From NCBI RefSeq assembly GCF_000003855.2, contig NW_003101659.1, positions 461,475 to 525,474 of the forward strand: a DNA stretch of 64,000 bases, written 5' to 3'. This stretch comes from Blastomyces gilchristii SLH14081. Lineage: Eukaryota > Ascomycota > Eurotiomycetes > Onygenales > Ajellomycetaceae. A program made the position numbers and the translations under genes. The notes under the pieces were generated by a model. It made no database searches, had not been told where the DNA came from, and was given only the letters and a program-made list of their open reading frames with translations. This document shows positions 11,180 through 21,878 of this stretch, piece after piece (position 1 is the stretch's first letter; each line of letters starts with the position of its first letter).

Positions 11180-12568
11180 TTAAACACGTGCAATAATCAT
11201 ATCCTCCTCCCTATCTGCCGGATCCGTCAGCCTGTCAATGATAGGAACAAACCCAAGCTCGCTCATATCTGCACCAGTGTTATCAGCAATCCCACCATTT
11301 ACATGGTGTCGTACAGACGAGTCATACTTGGCTCTTCGAAGAAACTCAGGCCGCGCGGTTCTGGCCTGCTGGGGTTGTGGTCGTGTATTCTCCGAAGCCC
11401 TGCGGTGCTGTTTCTGGAGTTCCATTCCCGTACGTCGTCCCCAATCATCCCCACTAGTATCGGAGGGGCTATCCATAGAAGAGATACATAGCTCCTGCTG
11501 CCCATGGTGGTGATGAGGGGGTTCGTGGCGGTGATTATTTTTCATCCTGCCTCCCGTCGCCCTTTTTGCATGATTCCTATGCAAACGCAACAGCTCTCTT
11601 AAACTTTTTTTCTGCCTGGGTGTTTTGTTGATGAAGTTACTATCAACAACATCTGGTGGTGTGATTTCATCTTTTTCCACATCTGCGCCGCGGGTATCAT
11701 TATCACTGTTTTCAACCGCACCAGCGTCACACATTGCGTTGCTAGCGTCTGCCGGACACCCGTCCCCTCCGACCTGCTCGTCTGAAATATCAAAGCTTGA
11801 TGAGCCGTCTGGCGTTGGTACCTTGCGGGACTCCCTGGCCATACTGGCGGCATCTATTCTGATAGCAATAGCCGCAAGAATCTCCAACAGTCTATCGTTC
11901 GTCATGTAGTCATCCCTGCAGATCCGATCGAGACACTGCCAGCTCCGCTCCGTAGCTGTCGGCATGCAACCTGGGCAAACGCGCAGACGACACGCGGGGA
12001 TCGTGATATGGCCAAGGGCACTGTGACAAGCTGGAAGCAAGATGCTAAAGGGTACTTTCACGTAGGAATTTGCTGGCGCGGACTCGGAGTGTTCTGGGTC
12101 TTCGGTAGATGAACATGATCGGGTTTCGGGGTTGATAGGATCGCGCATCACGCGATTATCCGTGTTGAGAGTCTCTAGGACGGCTGCTCGCTGGCTCCTG
12201 ATCAATTCCACCTGTTCAGGCGTGTAGTGTCCGTTCTTGATAGCGTTATCGATCCAGTTGTTCAACTGCACCACGTCTCCTGCCTTGAGGCTGGTGGAGA
12301 TAGCAGTAGCACTCGGTTGGTGGTTTTCTTGGGGCGAGTATCCATCTCTTGCATCCAGTCTATCCTCATCCTCTGTACAGGCATATACCCAGCCCAGATC
12401 TGGTCCTCTCTTGCACATCTGGCATGTTGCAAAGCGGTCATAGCTGCTAAATTCACGTGTAAAGCTGGAGTGGGTGCAATGCGTTCGACGACTGTGCAGG
12501 GTTGTGGATGTTGTTGTTGTTGTCCTGCTGTGGGAGGAGGGTTTTGTTGCAGGACCTTGGGAACCCAT
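11180..12568 (-). CDS. fungal protein of unknown function with CxxC motifs
   Basis: Single-exon frame, 462 aa from the ATG at 12568 (MGSQGPATKPSS); the frame also has an upstream start at 12610. After a Ser/Thr-rich leader comes CQMCKRGPDLGWVYACTED (Cys49, Cys52, Cys64), a pattern I recognise from uncharacterised filamentous-fungal proteins that carry C-x-x-C before a P-x-LGW-V-Y-x-CT-x-D block. A second Cys-rich stretch lies mid-protein (CRLRVCPGCMPTATERSWQC). The C-terminal half is low-complexity with His and Gln runs. The Cys pairs suggest metal binding, but this is inference and no function can be named. Confidence 0.65.
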   Translation of the reverse strand: MGSQGPATKPSSHSRTTTTTSTTLHSRRTHCTHSSFTREFSSYDRFATCQMCKRGPDLGWVYACTEDEDRLDARDGYSPQENHQPSATAISTSLKAGDVVQLNNWIDNAIKNGHYTPEQVELIRSQRAAVLETLNTDNRVMRDPINPETRSCSSTEDPEHSESAPANSYVKVPFSILLPACHSALGHITIPACRLRVCPGCMPTATERSWQCLDRICRDDYMTNDRLLEILAAIAIRIDAASMARESRKVPTPDGSSSFDISDEQVGGDGCPADASNAMCDAGAVENSDNDTRGADVEKDEITPPDVVDSNFINKTPRQKKSLRELLRLHRNHAKRATGGRMKNNHRHEPPHHHHGQQELCISSMDSPSDTSGDDWGRRTGMELQKQHRRASENTRPQPQQARTARPEFLRRAKYDSSVRHHVNGGIADNTGADMSELGFVPIIDRLTDPADREEDMIIARV

Positions 12569-13935
12569 ATCTTCTTTTCTTATTATTTGTTGTGTTACTA
12601 CAACGAACAACTAACTGATCCCGAATCTGGTCGAGAGAGAGAATGTATCCAGCCCGGGCATTTGACAAATTCAAATGTTACCACAGACGAAGGGGTGATG
12701 GGAAGGTTATTTTGTTGAATGAACGTGTTGCCCAGAGACCATAGACTCTGTATCTATTTTGCGCCCAACCCGTTTTGGGGACTTCGCCGGAGTTTCCCCC
12801 CCCCCCTCTCTCTCTCTTTTTCTTTTGCGAGAGAATGTTCAGAAGTTGCAGGGTGGAAACGAGCGACGTAAACGAACGGAGAAAAGGAGTGTTTCTAGGG
12901 AACACTTGTACCCATGGACAACGCGTGCATGTACGGTGGCGGATGCATTCGCGTGGTGTTGCTGAAGCAGGAAAATATTATCTCAGGGCAGATGTTTTTC
13001 TCTCTCTCTGTTGTCGGGTGAGGCTCAACAACAGCAGGAAGGTCTCTTCTTCTTCTTCTTCTTCTTCTTCTTCTTCTTTTGTCTCCTGTTTTTGTCGCAC
13101 ACACGCGCAACCACAACCATGCCCTAGGAAACGAACAGCAGATAAGTCCTACGGAGTATCGATTTTGACTAGAGACGGAGAAAGGGTGCTTTTACATCCA
13201 CAGCATCCCACGGAGAGCAAAAAGAAAAGAAAAGAACAGAAATAGCCAAATATGTACGGTACGTATCATACTCAAAGAGAGGGCGCTGTTTTATTGGCAA
13301 AGTGCCGAGATCTTTTGCATTGCATTTAACTAGCCCTAGGTTCATGCATGGTTAAGAATAGCAAATGCAATCGAAGCTCTGTTGAAAGCCTATCAAACTG
13401 TTTTCTTTGTTACCTGCTTCCGGGTATATACAGATCAACAGTAACCTGTTCAAAGCCATTGAGCGGAGCCTGAGGGGCAGATTCCTATTGAAATGGCACA
13501 AGTATGATTAATTATTGAGGCAGGTATGTATGGTGGTATACAATATTGAAGAAATATAGATGTCTCCATACTACAGTCGGTGCTAGAGAACAGGGATAGA
13601 ATCTTGAGACAAACAAAATACTCTGATTTGAAACTGTGGTTGTAGTGGGAAGTATTAATTCTTTGATTTATTATACGGGTTTCAGCCAGGGATAGTCTGT
13701 GAGGAGGGTACTAGGTTTCCAGATGGCCTGGCTGAACAGCGATATTCTCCCGAAACTTAGCTTGCTCCATCAGCTCAATAGAATAGCAGGTGGAAGAGAG
13801 CTAGCTTGATTGCAGATTATGCCCAGGTGGAAGACTTCTATAAGAAGATATACAAGGTTACATACACCACAACGTCATCCCCATCTTGCCGGGACATTCC
13901 ACTACTTGCTATGACTACACTATTCCCCTGCACCC
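12569..13935. other. intergenic region with TTC microsatellite
   Basis: A (TTC)n tract lies at about 13046-13078 and a C-run followed by CT repeats at about 12797-12820. No gene seen. It covers the upstream region of the Cys-motif gene and the 3' end of the kinase. Confidence 0.5.
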
Positions 13936-15370
13936 TCACGACGTAAATGACTCTTTGTTGTATGCTAACTCCTCATTAAACCAAGGGTCATTTAGAACTT
14001 CTCTTGCAGATGCTCTTGCCGACGGCTCAAAATACAACAATCTTCCAATAATCTCTCCCAGCTTCGCTATATCCTCTCTTGTAAGGTCGGCACTCTTTGT
14101 GTCATCAAAGTATACTTCTTCCAACCAGTCCTGCAAGTTGGACCCGGCGTCTTCTACGGCCATACCGTTTCGCGTTTTCATCATATCCCAGATTCCCCGC
14201 CACCATTCAGGTAGATCGTCACTTGCCATCTCTCGCATTTGGCCCACAAGAATCGTGGGCGTTGTCATGAAGGTATCGAAGGGCGGTTGGCCTGTGAAAA
14301 GTTCAAAGAGCTGCCATACCCCGCCCGGTTACTACCTGTCAGTTCACCTGTTGCGTATAATTTACATAGTCTTGGAGGAGTGCCTCTACCCACCATGCAG
14401 CCCATGCTCCACAAGTCAACCCGATAATCAATACAATCCTGAAATATAACTTCAGGTGCCCGAACGGATAAAGGGGTATGAAGTGTCTGAGGAACCGTAG
14501 TAGGTAAAAATGATTCTCCAAAGTCAACTATCTTGACTATAGGAGTTGAATTCCACAGACGCGTCAGATGTAGGCTAGGCCTGACGATATACTCGGGCAC
14601 ACCAGGTTCTAGTTCTTTCCCATCGCGCCTTTCCACACGACCAACCTCTGGTTCTCCTAACATCTCTACGAACTTCTCTTCGGGTAAATTCGTCGTGTCA
14701 GGTATCGTGAAGGCAAGATTGCGGGTATGCAGATCTATGTCAGGTGAGAATTGTCCCTCATATTCTTCATTAGACGGACCTACCTCCATGTCCAATATTC
14801 TGTTGATGCAAACCATCCAACCCAATCAGACATTGCTTTGCAATAACCTTGGCAACCTTTCCAGGAAGCCTCCCGCTGGGGAAGTGCGCAGTGATTGTGT
14901 CTGGGATATTAGGCCCCAGAGGCTCATAAACCAAGCATTGATGGGACCCATTCGGGCCTTTTAGGCTAAAGTCATCCAGCATTCGCATCACATATTTCAG
15001 ACATGGGTGCAGTGTTGACAACTGCTTCATAATTTGGAGCTCTCTTGTCTCTGCATCATGATCCCTCTCAGCCACAGAAATCTTGATGGCAACATAGGTT
15101 TCGTCTCTACAAATACGCTTCCTGCGTTAGCCGGTACTCTGCAACTCAATCAAATTGGGACAACCTTTGATCTCTAGCTGCCCAAACAGTCGAGAAGCCT
15201 CCCCATCCAAATTTATGCAGCACCTTATACCTTCCGGCTTTCAGACATTCTCCCAATATGACCGGGTGGTAACCGCCTGGTTGATAGCGACGAAGTGGCT
15301 CCGCGTCCACCGATGAAATGTAGTGAAGGGCTGGCTGATCTTTGCCTGGATGAGTACCAGTAATAGACAT
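13936..15370 (-). CDS. SRPK-like serine/threonine protein kinase
   Basis: Four exons in transcription order: 15370-15165, 15106-14784, 14734-14394, 14310-13936 (414 aa). Introns are 58, 49 and 83 nt; phases agree. Visible kinase motifs: Gly-rich loop KFGWGGFSTVW, VAIK lysine (Lys77), GPNGSHQCLVYEPLG hinge, catalytic loop HGDLHTRN with Asp177 created by the second splice, DFG at 247-249, RAPEV, and DLWSMGCMLFELFTGQPPFD rebuilt across the third splice. The HGDLH form instead of HRD, and the CLVYEPLG hinge, are usual for the expanded fungal SRPK-like group. The first intron has a weak GTTGTC donor. An upstream ATG would add residues, but the start at 15370 matches the usual beginning. Substrate unknown; SR-protein kinases act on splicing factors, but this group is diverged. 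Confidence 0.8.
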
Positions 15371-16247
15371 GGACTTGGAGATAATGCAAAAGTGTGAGAT
15401 GTTCCTCAATGGCACTGTGCGCCTCGATATTATCCAAGTAGTTGTCATTAGATTCCACTGAAGTTGCCCATGCTGCTTGTTTTCGACAATAACTGTGAAG
15501 CTGCTGTATATTGTGCTAGGTGGTGTTGCGCACAGCCATAGACAGCGTACTGGACCTCATACCTGAACAATAACAGCCGATAATATGATCTAAATACGCG
15601 CCTATTGCTCTTTAGTAGTAGGTCATTGGTTCCGGCAAAGTAAATTATTATAGTGCATGGAAAACAAAACTTTGGAATTCTCGAAAGGTTTATATCACGT
15701 TTAAGAACTTGGAGTGAGGCATAGCAAATGATTGGTCAACCTCAATGAAAGCGCCCTTGATTGCATTCCAATTATCATCTAGAAGTTCAGTCTGCCCAGG
15801 AGGTGGGGATGTGGTAGCAAATCGACAGTGGACAATAACATAAATCTGTATACTGGAAGACCACCTTATAGAATCCCGAGGTCGTCGAAGTAACTACTCC
15901 GTAGAAGTTCCCAGAGTTGAAGGAGCCGGGGCTGACTAAGGACGTTGTTGATGCAACCTCGGCACGGGCAATCGCCAATCATAAACAACAAGCCGGCGCC
16001 AGATCTTCCAGCCTCCTCTGCGTCGCTTTCCCCACGATTCCAGCTGCAAGCAAGCCTGCAAGTTGCCCGTCATTCTTTACAGTCTTCGCAGAGTTCTTCT
16101 CAATCTCACGTTGTGTTAATCCGTATTCTCCGGCTCCCTTTTGATCCAGTCTGCTTCTTCAAGTCGTTTGAGGTTGTCCATACCCTCAGTTCTAGGCCAA
16201 TCTAGTATCTCTCCTCTCCTGAACGAAGACGTACTGTCACCGCAAAT
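15371..16247. promoter_or_regulatory. divergent spacer between kinase and Mpv17 gene
   Basis: An 877-bp head-to-head spacer. It should hold both promoters. No further gene is seen, and the open frames here lack family resemblance. Confidence 0.45.
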
Positions 16248-17288
16248 ATGTCTGTCAAATTTGACAATGTGATCTCTCATGCGAAGGAGAAGGTGAAGGA
16301 TAAAGTCAAGGATGACTTGCACAGAGTTGGAGACAGGTTGACAGGAGGGAAGTCGACGACTGGATACCTGGCGGTATGTCCCGAGTCTTCAACAGGTTGC
16401 ATCCATTACAGCCTCAATACGTTGGTACTGACCCTGATGCGGCGCACATTTTCGCTGCTACCCACTTCTAGGCATACCTGAAGCAGCTTCAATCCAATCC
16501 GCTGCGCACCAAAATGCTTACCTCCGGTACTCTATTTGCGCTTCAAGAATTCCTGGCCTCGTGGATCGCGCATGACCGGAGCAAGCATGGCCACTATCTA
16601 AACTCCAGAATACCAAAAATGGCATTGTACGGCTCGCTCATCAGCGCCCCACTGGGCCATATCCTTATCAGCATCCTCCAAAGGCTGTTCGCCGGCCGCA
16701 CCAGCTTGAAAGCTAAGATCCTGCAGATTCTCGTCAGCAACCTGATCGTACGTTAAAAAGAAACATTCTTTCTCCCGAGTCAAAACCATCCACCCCTTGA
16801 CATCCGTCGCCTAACTCCCGTGCGTGATGTAAACAGATCTCTCCAATCCAAAACTCCGTCTACCTCGCCTCTATGGCGATCATCGCCGGTGCGCGAACAT
16901 TCCACCAAGTAAAGGCCACCGTGAAGTCGGGTTTCATGCCCGTCATGAAGGTCAGCTGGGTTACCTCCCCGCTGTCCCTGGCGTTTGCCCAGAAATTCCT
17001 CCCAGAACATACCTGGGTCCCCTTCTTCAATGTCATCGGCTTCATCATTGGTACATATATCAATGCCCATACCAAGAAGAAGAGATTGGAGGCATTGAGA
17101 CGTAAGGTACGTTGATAAAACATACTTTCCGTTTGAGTAGCGGCATTTGCTGTCCCAGTCCCTTCCCAACCTATTTTACACCTGCTAACTACTTACAACT
17201 TCTGTTTCCTGTTTTGTCTTACCTGTAGCATTACGGTTCTGGTAAAAGTGTATCAGGCCGGTCTGAGGATTACCCACCTCGCTCATGA
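16248..17288 (+). CDS. Mpv17/PMP22-family membrane protein
   Basis: Four exons: 16248-16373, 16472-16747, 16837-17106, 17229-17288 (243 aa). All junctions are phase 0 with good donors (GTATGT, GTACGT, GTACGT). After a short charged N-terminus, residues about 43-140 hold YLKQLQSNPLRTKMLTSGTL and a membrane region. The third exon has GFMPVMKVSWVTSPLSLAFA and FLPEHTWVPFFN, the Mpv17/PMP22 signature (family pattern WPxxQxxNFxxVPxxxR, diverged here). The gene is closest in style to peroxisomal PMP22-like proteins of filamentous fungi, so a role in peroxisomal or mitochondrial membrane permeability is likely. The last exon encodes only 19 residues (HYGSGKSVSGRSEDYPPRS). Confidence 0.85.
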
Positions 17289-18081
17289 TTAATTAAATCA
17301 AGAATTGAACTTCAGCTGCTGCCGCTACCGCAGCGGAAAGAGAACAAAATAGATCTCTCCATCTATATCTCTATTTAGGTCCTCGTGGAACATTTCCCAT
17401 TTATAACTTTTTGTTCCGTTTTCATTTCCACCACTCTCGATGCTGAAGTCTATGAACCGTAGTCCCGCAGGGATTGTGGAGGATGTTTCTATTTTTTCTT
17501 TTGTTCTTTCTTTTTTATGCCTTTTCCTCTACCATTTATGTTTAGTTTGAACGATTAGGTCGACCCCAGATACTGGTACTCGTGAGCATGTTTTATCTTA
17601 TATTGTTTTCTCTCAGAGAGGAAAGAGCATGGAGAGTCCCCCCCCCCAAAACCACCCATCCCCCCAAAGTTAATGAAATGATATATACCAAATGATTTAT
17701 TCTTTAAATTTCAGCCAGTATAATGTTTCCCTATACGCGTGCACATATGCTTTTTTTTCCTGCGAAGAATATCTTGTCCGATCTACTCATTTATTTATCC
17801 CCTTCTTGTCACGGGCGTTATCTTTTTGTTTTCATCTCGAGGTTTTACACGCCCTGTCTCCGCTTGGGAAGACTGTAACCTATCCATCGCCCTTGTGTTG
17901 GTTAGGATTCTATTTTCGTTTGCAATGGATTTCCCGCAATTATTTTCTATGGTACTTCCACCAGCCTTTTGGGATGCTTCGAGAGATAGTTTTGACAATG
18001 GCAATATCGAGAGCTCCGCTCTGCCCTCTTTGCTTTTTCTTCCACAGATTAGTGTTACCTCCCTATTGTTTTCCTCTTTCG

Positions 18082-18125
<44 letters not shown>

Positions 18126-18290
18126 GCCCTGTTCTTGCCCAGTCCGCCGCTTTTGTTCTCTCCTGCACTGTTTGTTTCTGTATCCTTACCAGCGGGTAGC
18201 ATCGAATTTAAAGGGGGCGAAGGATAGAAGGAAGAAAATAAAATCCATATCATTTATCTAAAATAGTTTAATGAAACGACGAGACCCTCT
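17289..18290. other. convergent 3' region with long poly(T)
   Basis: Tail-to-tail 3' regions of the Mpv17-family gene and RPN6. A 38-nt T-run at 18087-18124 creates false Phe- or Lys-rich frames on both strands. No gene seen. Confidence 0.55.
18087..18124. repeat. 38-nt poly(T) tract
   Basis: Unbroken T-run in the 3' spacer between two convergent genes. It reads as poly(A) on the minus strand. Confidence 0.85.
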
Positions 18291-19643
18291 CTACTCAAGC
18301 ATCGATGCCTGATTAGTGTACAAAACATCCACGACATTCCCGAGTTTCTCCAATGTCTCCAGCGCAGCATCATACCCCTGATCCCTCTCCGCCTCGTCAA
18401 AGACAATCAAACAGCCCGCCCCTTGGTCCAGCACGCCGATAATCACCTTATCCAGGATCATCTGCGACAACTTCCTCTCCACCTGCTGCGTATCCAGCCC
18501 AACCATCTTTGCAATATGATCAATTTCAACCCGGCTAAAGGGCTCGATGACTTTGATCAGATTCTGCTCCAACATCGCATCATACAGGCGGCGGAGGTGG
18601 TTGCGGATAAACACGTCGCTGCCGAGTTCATATCGATAGTCATTTAGCGCCTTCTCATACTCTTCCAGCGAGCGGTTGGAGTGTGCGCGCGCGACGGCCT
18701 TCATGGCTTCAAGGTTTGTCCCAGCGTATCGGAGCGCCTGCTTGGAGGCGAGTAGCGAATTGACGTCGTGGACGGCGTTGAGCATGATTTTGCATAGCAG
18801 CATATATTGAAGGGCTGAGGTGGCTTTGCTGGCTTCGTCTTGCGAATGGTAGCCTTCCAGCGCCTCGATGAAGTAGGAGAAGGCGGTGGTGAAGTCTTTG
18901 TCTTCCGCGTGGAGCATACCGCTTTGCATGTCTAGACCTGCCTGTAGGAGTGGCGGTGTGTAGACAGACGCTGCTGATGTCCTGGCTGAGGTCAATGCCG
19001 CGCGGGCCTTTGGCTGGTTGCCTAGAGCGTGGTAGACGCGGGACTCTAACAGCTGCACTTCCACGAGCACGAGTTTATCGTCAAGACGTTTGAGTTCGCG
19101 GAGGAGGGAATTGATTAAGGTGAGGGCATCGTAGTAGGATTGCTTTTGCATATATATTGTCACAAGCCGTGTCTCTAGGTTCTGACGGAGGAATGACCGC
19201 CGTTCTGATACTGCCCACTCTATACATGACTTGATGACAAGGATCTGAATGTCAAGGGTGTTGGGAATAGCAGCGAAGAAATCGAGGAGTTGCCGGACTA
19301 GAAAATATACGTCAACGGAATAATTCACGCATAATATAGCTTCCTCTTCCCCCCATACCTCTGTAAGCTACGTACCTAGTTTCGCTGACTTCGCTTTGGC
19401 AAAGGATGAGAACGCTGATCGGCTCGTTTTAAGCAGCTCTGCAAGTTCTGTTGGTTTGTTCTGGTCGCAATACAGTTCCCCCAACCCCACGAGCGCAGCT
19501 TCATAATCGCGCAAAGAAGCTTCGGTGGATCCCACGCCCTTCGACAGGATATTCTGGTAGAGCGATTCTGCTCTGGTCGGATCTGTCTTGACGAGGCTCT
19601 TGGCTTCTATCAAAAGGCCTGCGTCATCAGGACCGGCAGCCAT
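18291..19643 (-). CDS. RPN6: 26S proteasome lid subunit Rpn6
   Basis: Two exons: 19643-19376 and 19297-18291, intron 78 nt (GTACGT donor, TTTCTAG acceptor), giving 424 aa, the usual Rpn6/PSMD11 length. Exon 1 reads MAAGPDDAGLLIEAKSLVKT. Exon 2 begins VRQLLDFFAAIPNT and runs through the TPR-like helical repeats (LRQNLETRLVTIYMQKQSYY, LLESRVYHALGNQPKARAAL) to the PCI domain (LYDAMLEQNLIKVIEPFSRV, EIDHIAKMVGLDTQQVERKL). Rpn6 clamps the lid to the 20S core and ATPase ring. The gene is head-to-head with SOF1. Confidence 0.95.
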
Positions 19644-19987
19644 ATTGGATGAAAATATGCCGTGGATTGTAGAGAGACGAAGGTTAAATAGGGGGGTATA
19701 TTGCCGCTAAGCAGAGAGAGGGCTGAAGCTGCAAAGGGTCTGGGGATGTTACTGGGTACTGCGGAGTTTCCAGGTTGCGATGTTGATGCGAGGTGAAGCT
19801 CAGGGTCGATAGCTGGTGTACGCATCGGGCGTTATATGGCGCTGCTTTAGGACGGGCAAGTTCGGATTATGTCAGCCCCGCAGTGTCGTCGGCCCGACGT
19901 TGTACCGGAGAGCTCTAAAAAGATTTCAGGAATCAGTTTTATTTGATGGCGGATCAACGCAAGCAAATACCTGGCCCGTAGCACATT
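19644..19987. promoter_or_regulatory. 344-bp bidirectional promoter RPN6/SOF1
   Basis: Only 344 bp separate the RPN6 start codon (19643, minus) from the SOF1 start codon (19988, plus), so both promoters must lie here. I see no clear TATA box and no proteasome-associated element of the yeast type. Confidence 0.6.
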
Positions 19988-21459
19988 ATGGTAAGCAAAA
20001 AGAAAAGAAAAGGAATGGATATTGTTTATTCATATATAATATATACTAATTCTGTGTCAGAAAATAAAAGCACTTTCTAGATCCGCTGCGGCGTTGCAGG
20101 AGCCAGGCTCAAATACCTCTAAGCTCCCTCGAAATCTCGATCCCGCACAGCATCCCTTCGAGAGAGCTCGGGAGTATACAAGGGCCCTCAATGCCACAAA
20201 GCTTGAACGCATGTTCGCCGCGCCCTTTGTGGCACAATTAGGCAATGGACATGTGGATGGTGTATATTGCTTAGCGAAAGACCCAGTGTCGCTTGAACGT
20301 TTCGCCAGCGGAAGTGGTGATGGAGTTGTCAAGGTCTGGGATCTGGCGACGCGGGATGAGATATGGCATGCTCCGGCACACGAGAACATCGTCAAGGGCA
20401 TGTGTTGGACGTCAGATAGTAAACTACTCTCATGCGCAGCCGACAAAACAATCAAACTATTCGATCCCTACGGTTCTGCATCTGAGACCCCTCCGCTCGC
20501 AACGTATTTTGGGCAATCTGCATTCACCGGTGTTTCTCACCACGAAACCCACCCCTCATTTGCCGCATCCTCGTCCGTAATTTCCATATACGATTTATCC
20601 CGTCCATCCTCCACACCCTCTCAAACCCTCCACTGGCCCACGAACACTGACACAATCACCGCCCTCGCCTTTAACCGGACGGAAACGTCCATTCTCGGCT
20701 CCACGGCCACTGACCGATCGATCATACTGTATGATCTCCGCACCTCATCTCCGGTTACGAAAATGATTCTCAAACTTGCGTCAAATGCGATATCCTGGAA
20801 CCCGATGGAAGCTTTTAACTTTGCCGTTGCCAATGAGGACCATAACATATATATATTCGATATGAGGAAGATGGACCGCGCGTTGAACGTGCTGAAAGAC
20901 CATGTTGCAGCTGTCATGGATGTTGAGTTTAGTCCGACGGGAGAAGGCTTAGTTAGTGCCTCATATGACCGCACTGTGCGATTGTGGGATCGGAGCAAGG
21001 GCCACTCGAGGGATATTTATCACACCAAACGAATGCAAAGGTGGGCTATTCATCAACCACATGAAGCTTATCTTATCAACACTGACGTATCATAATAGGG
21101 TATTCTCCGCAAAATTCACACCAGATAACAAATACATTCTTTCTGGCTCAGACGACGGCAACGTTCGTCTCTGGCGCGCCGAGGCATCTTCGCGAAGCGG
21201 CATTAAGAGTGCGCGGGAGAGACAAAAACTCGCGTATGATGAGGCACTTAAGCAGCGGTATGCGCATATGCCAGAGATTCGCCGCATTAAGCGTCACCGC
21301 CACCTACCCAAGGCTATTAAAAAGGCCGGGGAGATCAAGGCCGAGGAGATTGCTGCTATTAAGAGAAGAGAAGAAAATCTACGCAAGCATACTAAGAAGA
21401 AAGGCACAATGCCGAGGCGTAGTGAAAGAGAAAAGATGATTTTGGCTAAGGAGCAGTAA
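19988..21459 (+). CDS. SOF1: SOF1/DCAF13 U3 snoRNP WD40 protein
   Basis: Three exons: 19988-19990, 20061-21040, 21099-21459 (447 aa). The first exon is only the ATG: GTAAGC follows at once, the intron ends CTAATTCTGTGTCAG, and exon 2 opens AAAATAAAAGCA, giving M-KIKALSRS, the conserved SOF1 start. The second intron splits an Arg codon (KRMQR-VFSAKF). WD40 repeats are evident (FASGSGDGVVKVWD, KLLSCAADKTIKLFD, LVSASYDRTVRLWD, ILSGSDDGNVRLWR), followed by the Lys/Arg-rich SOF1 C-terminal domain. SOF1 works in the nucleolar small-subunit processome in early 18S rRNA maturation. Confidence 0.95.
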
Positions 21460-21878
21460 ACCGTACGGGGTTCTCGCACTGGCGCAAGGGACTTGGGCGT
21501 TTGGTGTTTGGTTCGTTAGTTTCTTTCTTTCTTGTTTATTTTTTTTCCTCGGCGCGCCAATAACCAGGTTACGTTCAACGAAATGACTCTGTGGACACGA
21601 AGATTAATTATTTAAAAGAGCGATGGCCACTAGCACGATGTGGCAGGGCAGGGTTACGGATAGAAAGAACTGAAACGAGTCGATTGTTCTCCATCTATGG
21701 AAACGATTGAAAGTCTATCGGCTGAAATTAAAACCTGCTCACCAGGAGCGGACTGACATTATTATCGTTACTTTATCCCGCGAACCCTACATATGCATGT
21801 ACGCATGAAGCTCCTTTCCTCGGGGGGGCATGCTAGCACACCCATGCAGAACCTATTTCACATCCCTATCGCCACTTT
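21460..21878. other. convergent 3' spacer SOF1/SDR
   Basis: A 419-bp tail-to-tail spacer with no gene seen. Confidence 0.5.

Noticed and set aside
17692..18261. 189- and 162-codon plus-strand frames with poly-Phe
   Set aside because: Generated by the 38-nt T-run in the 3' spacer between the Mpv17-family gene and RPN6.
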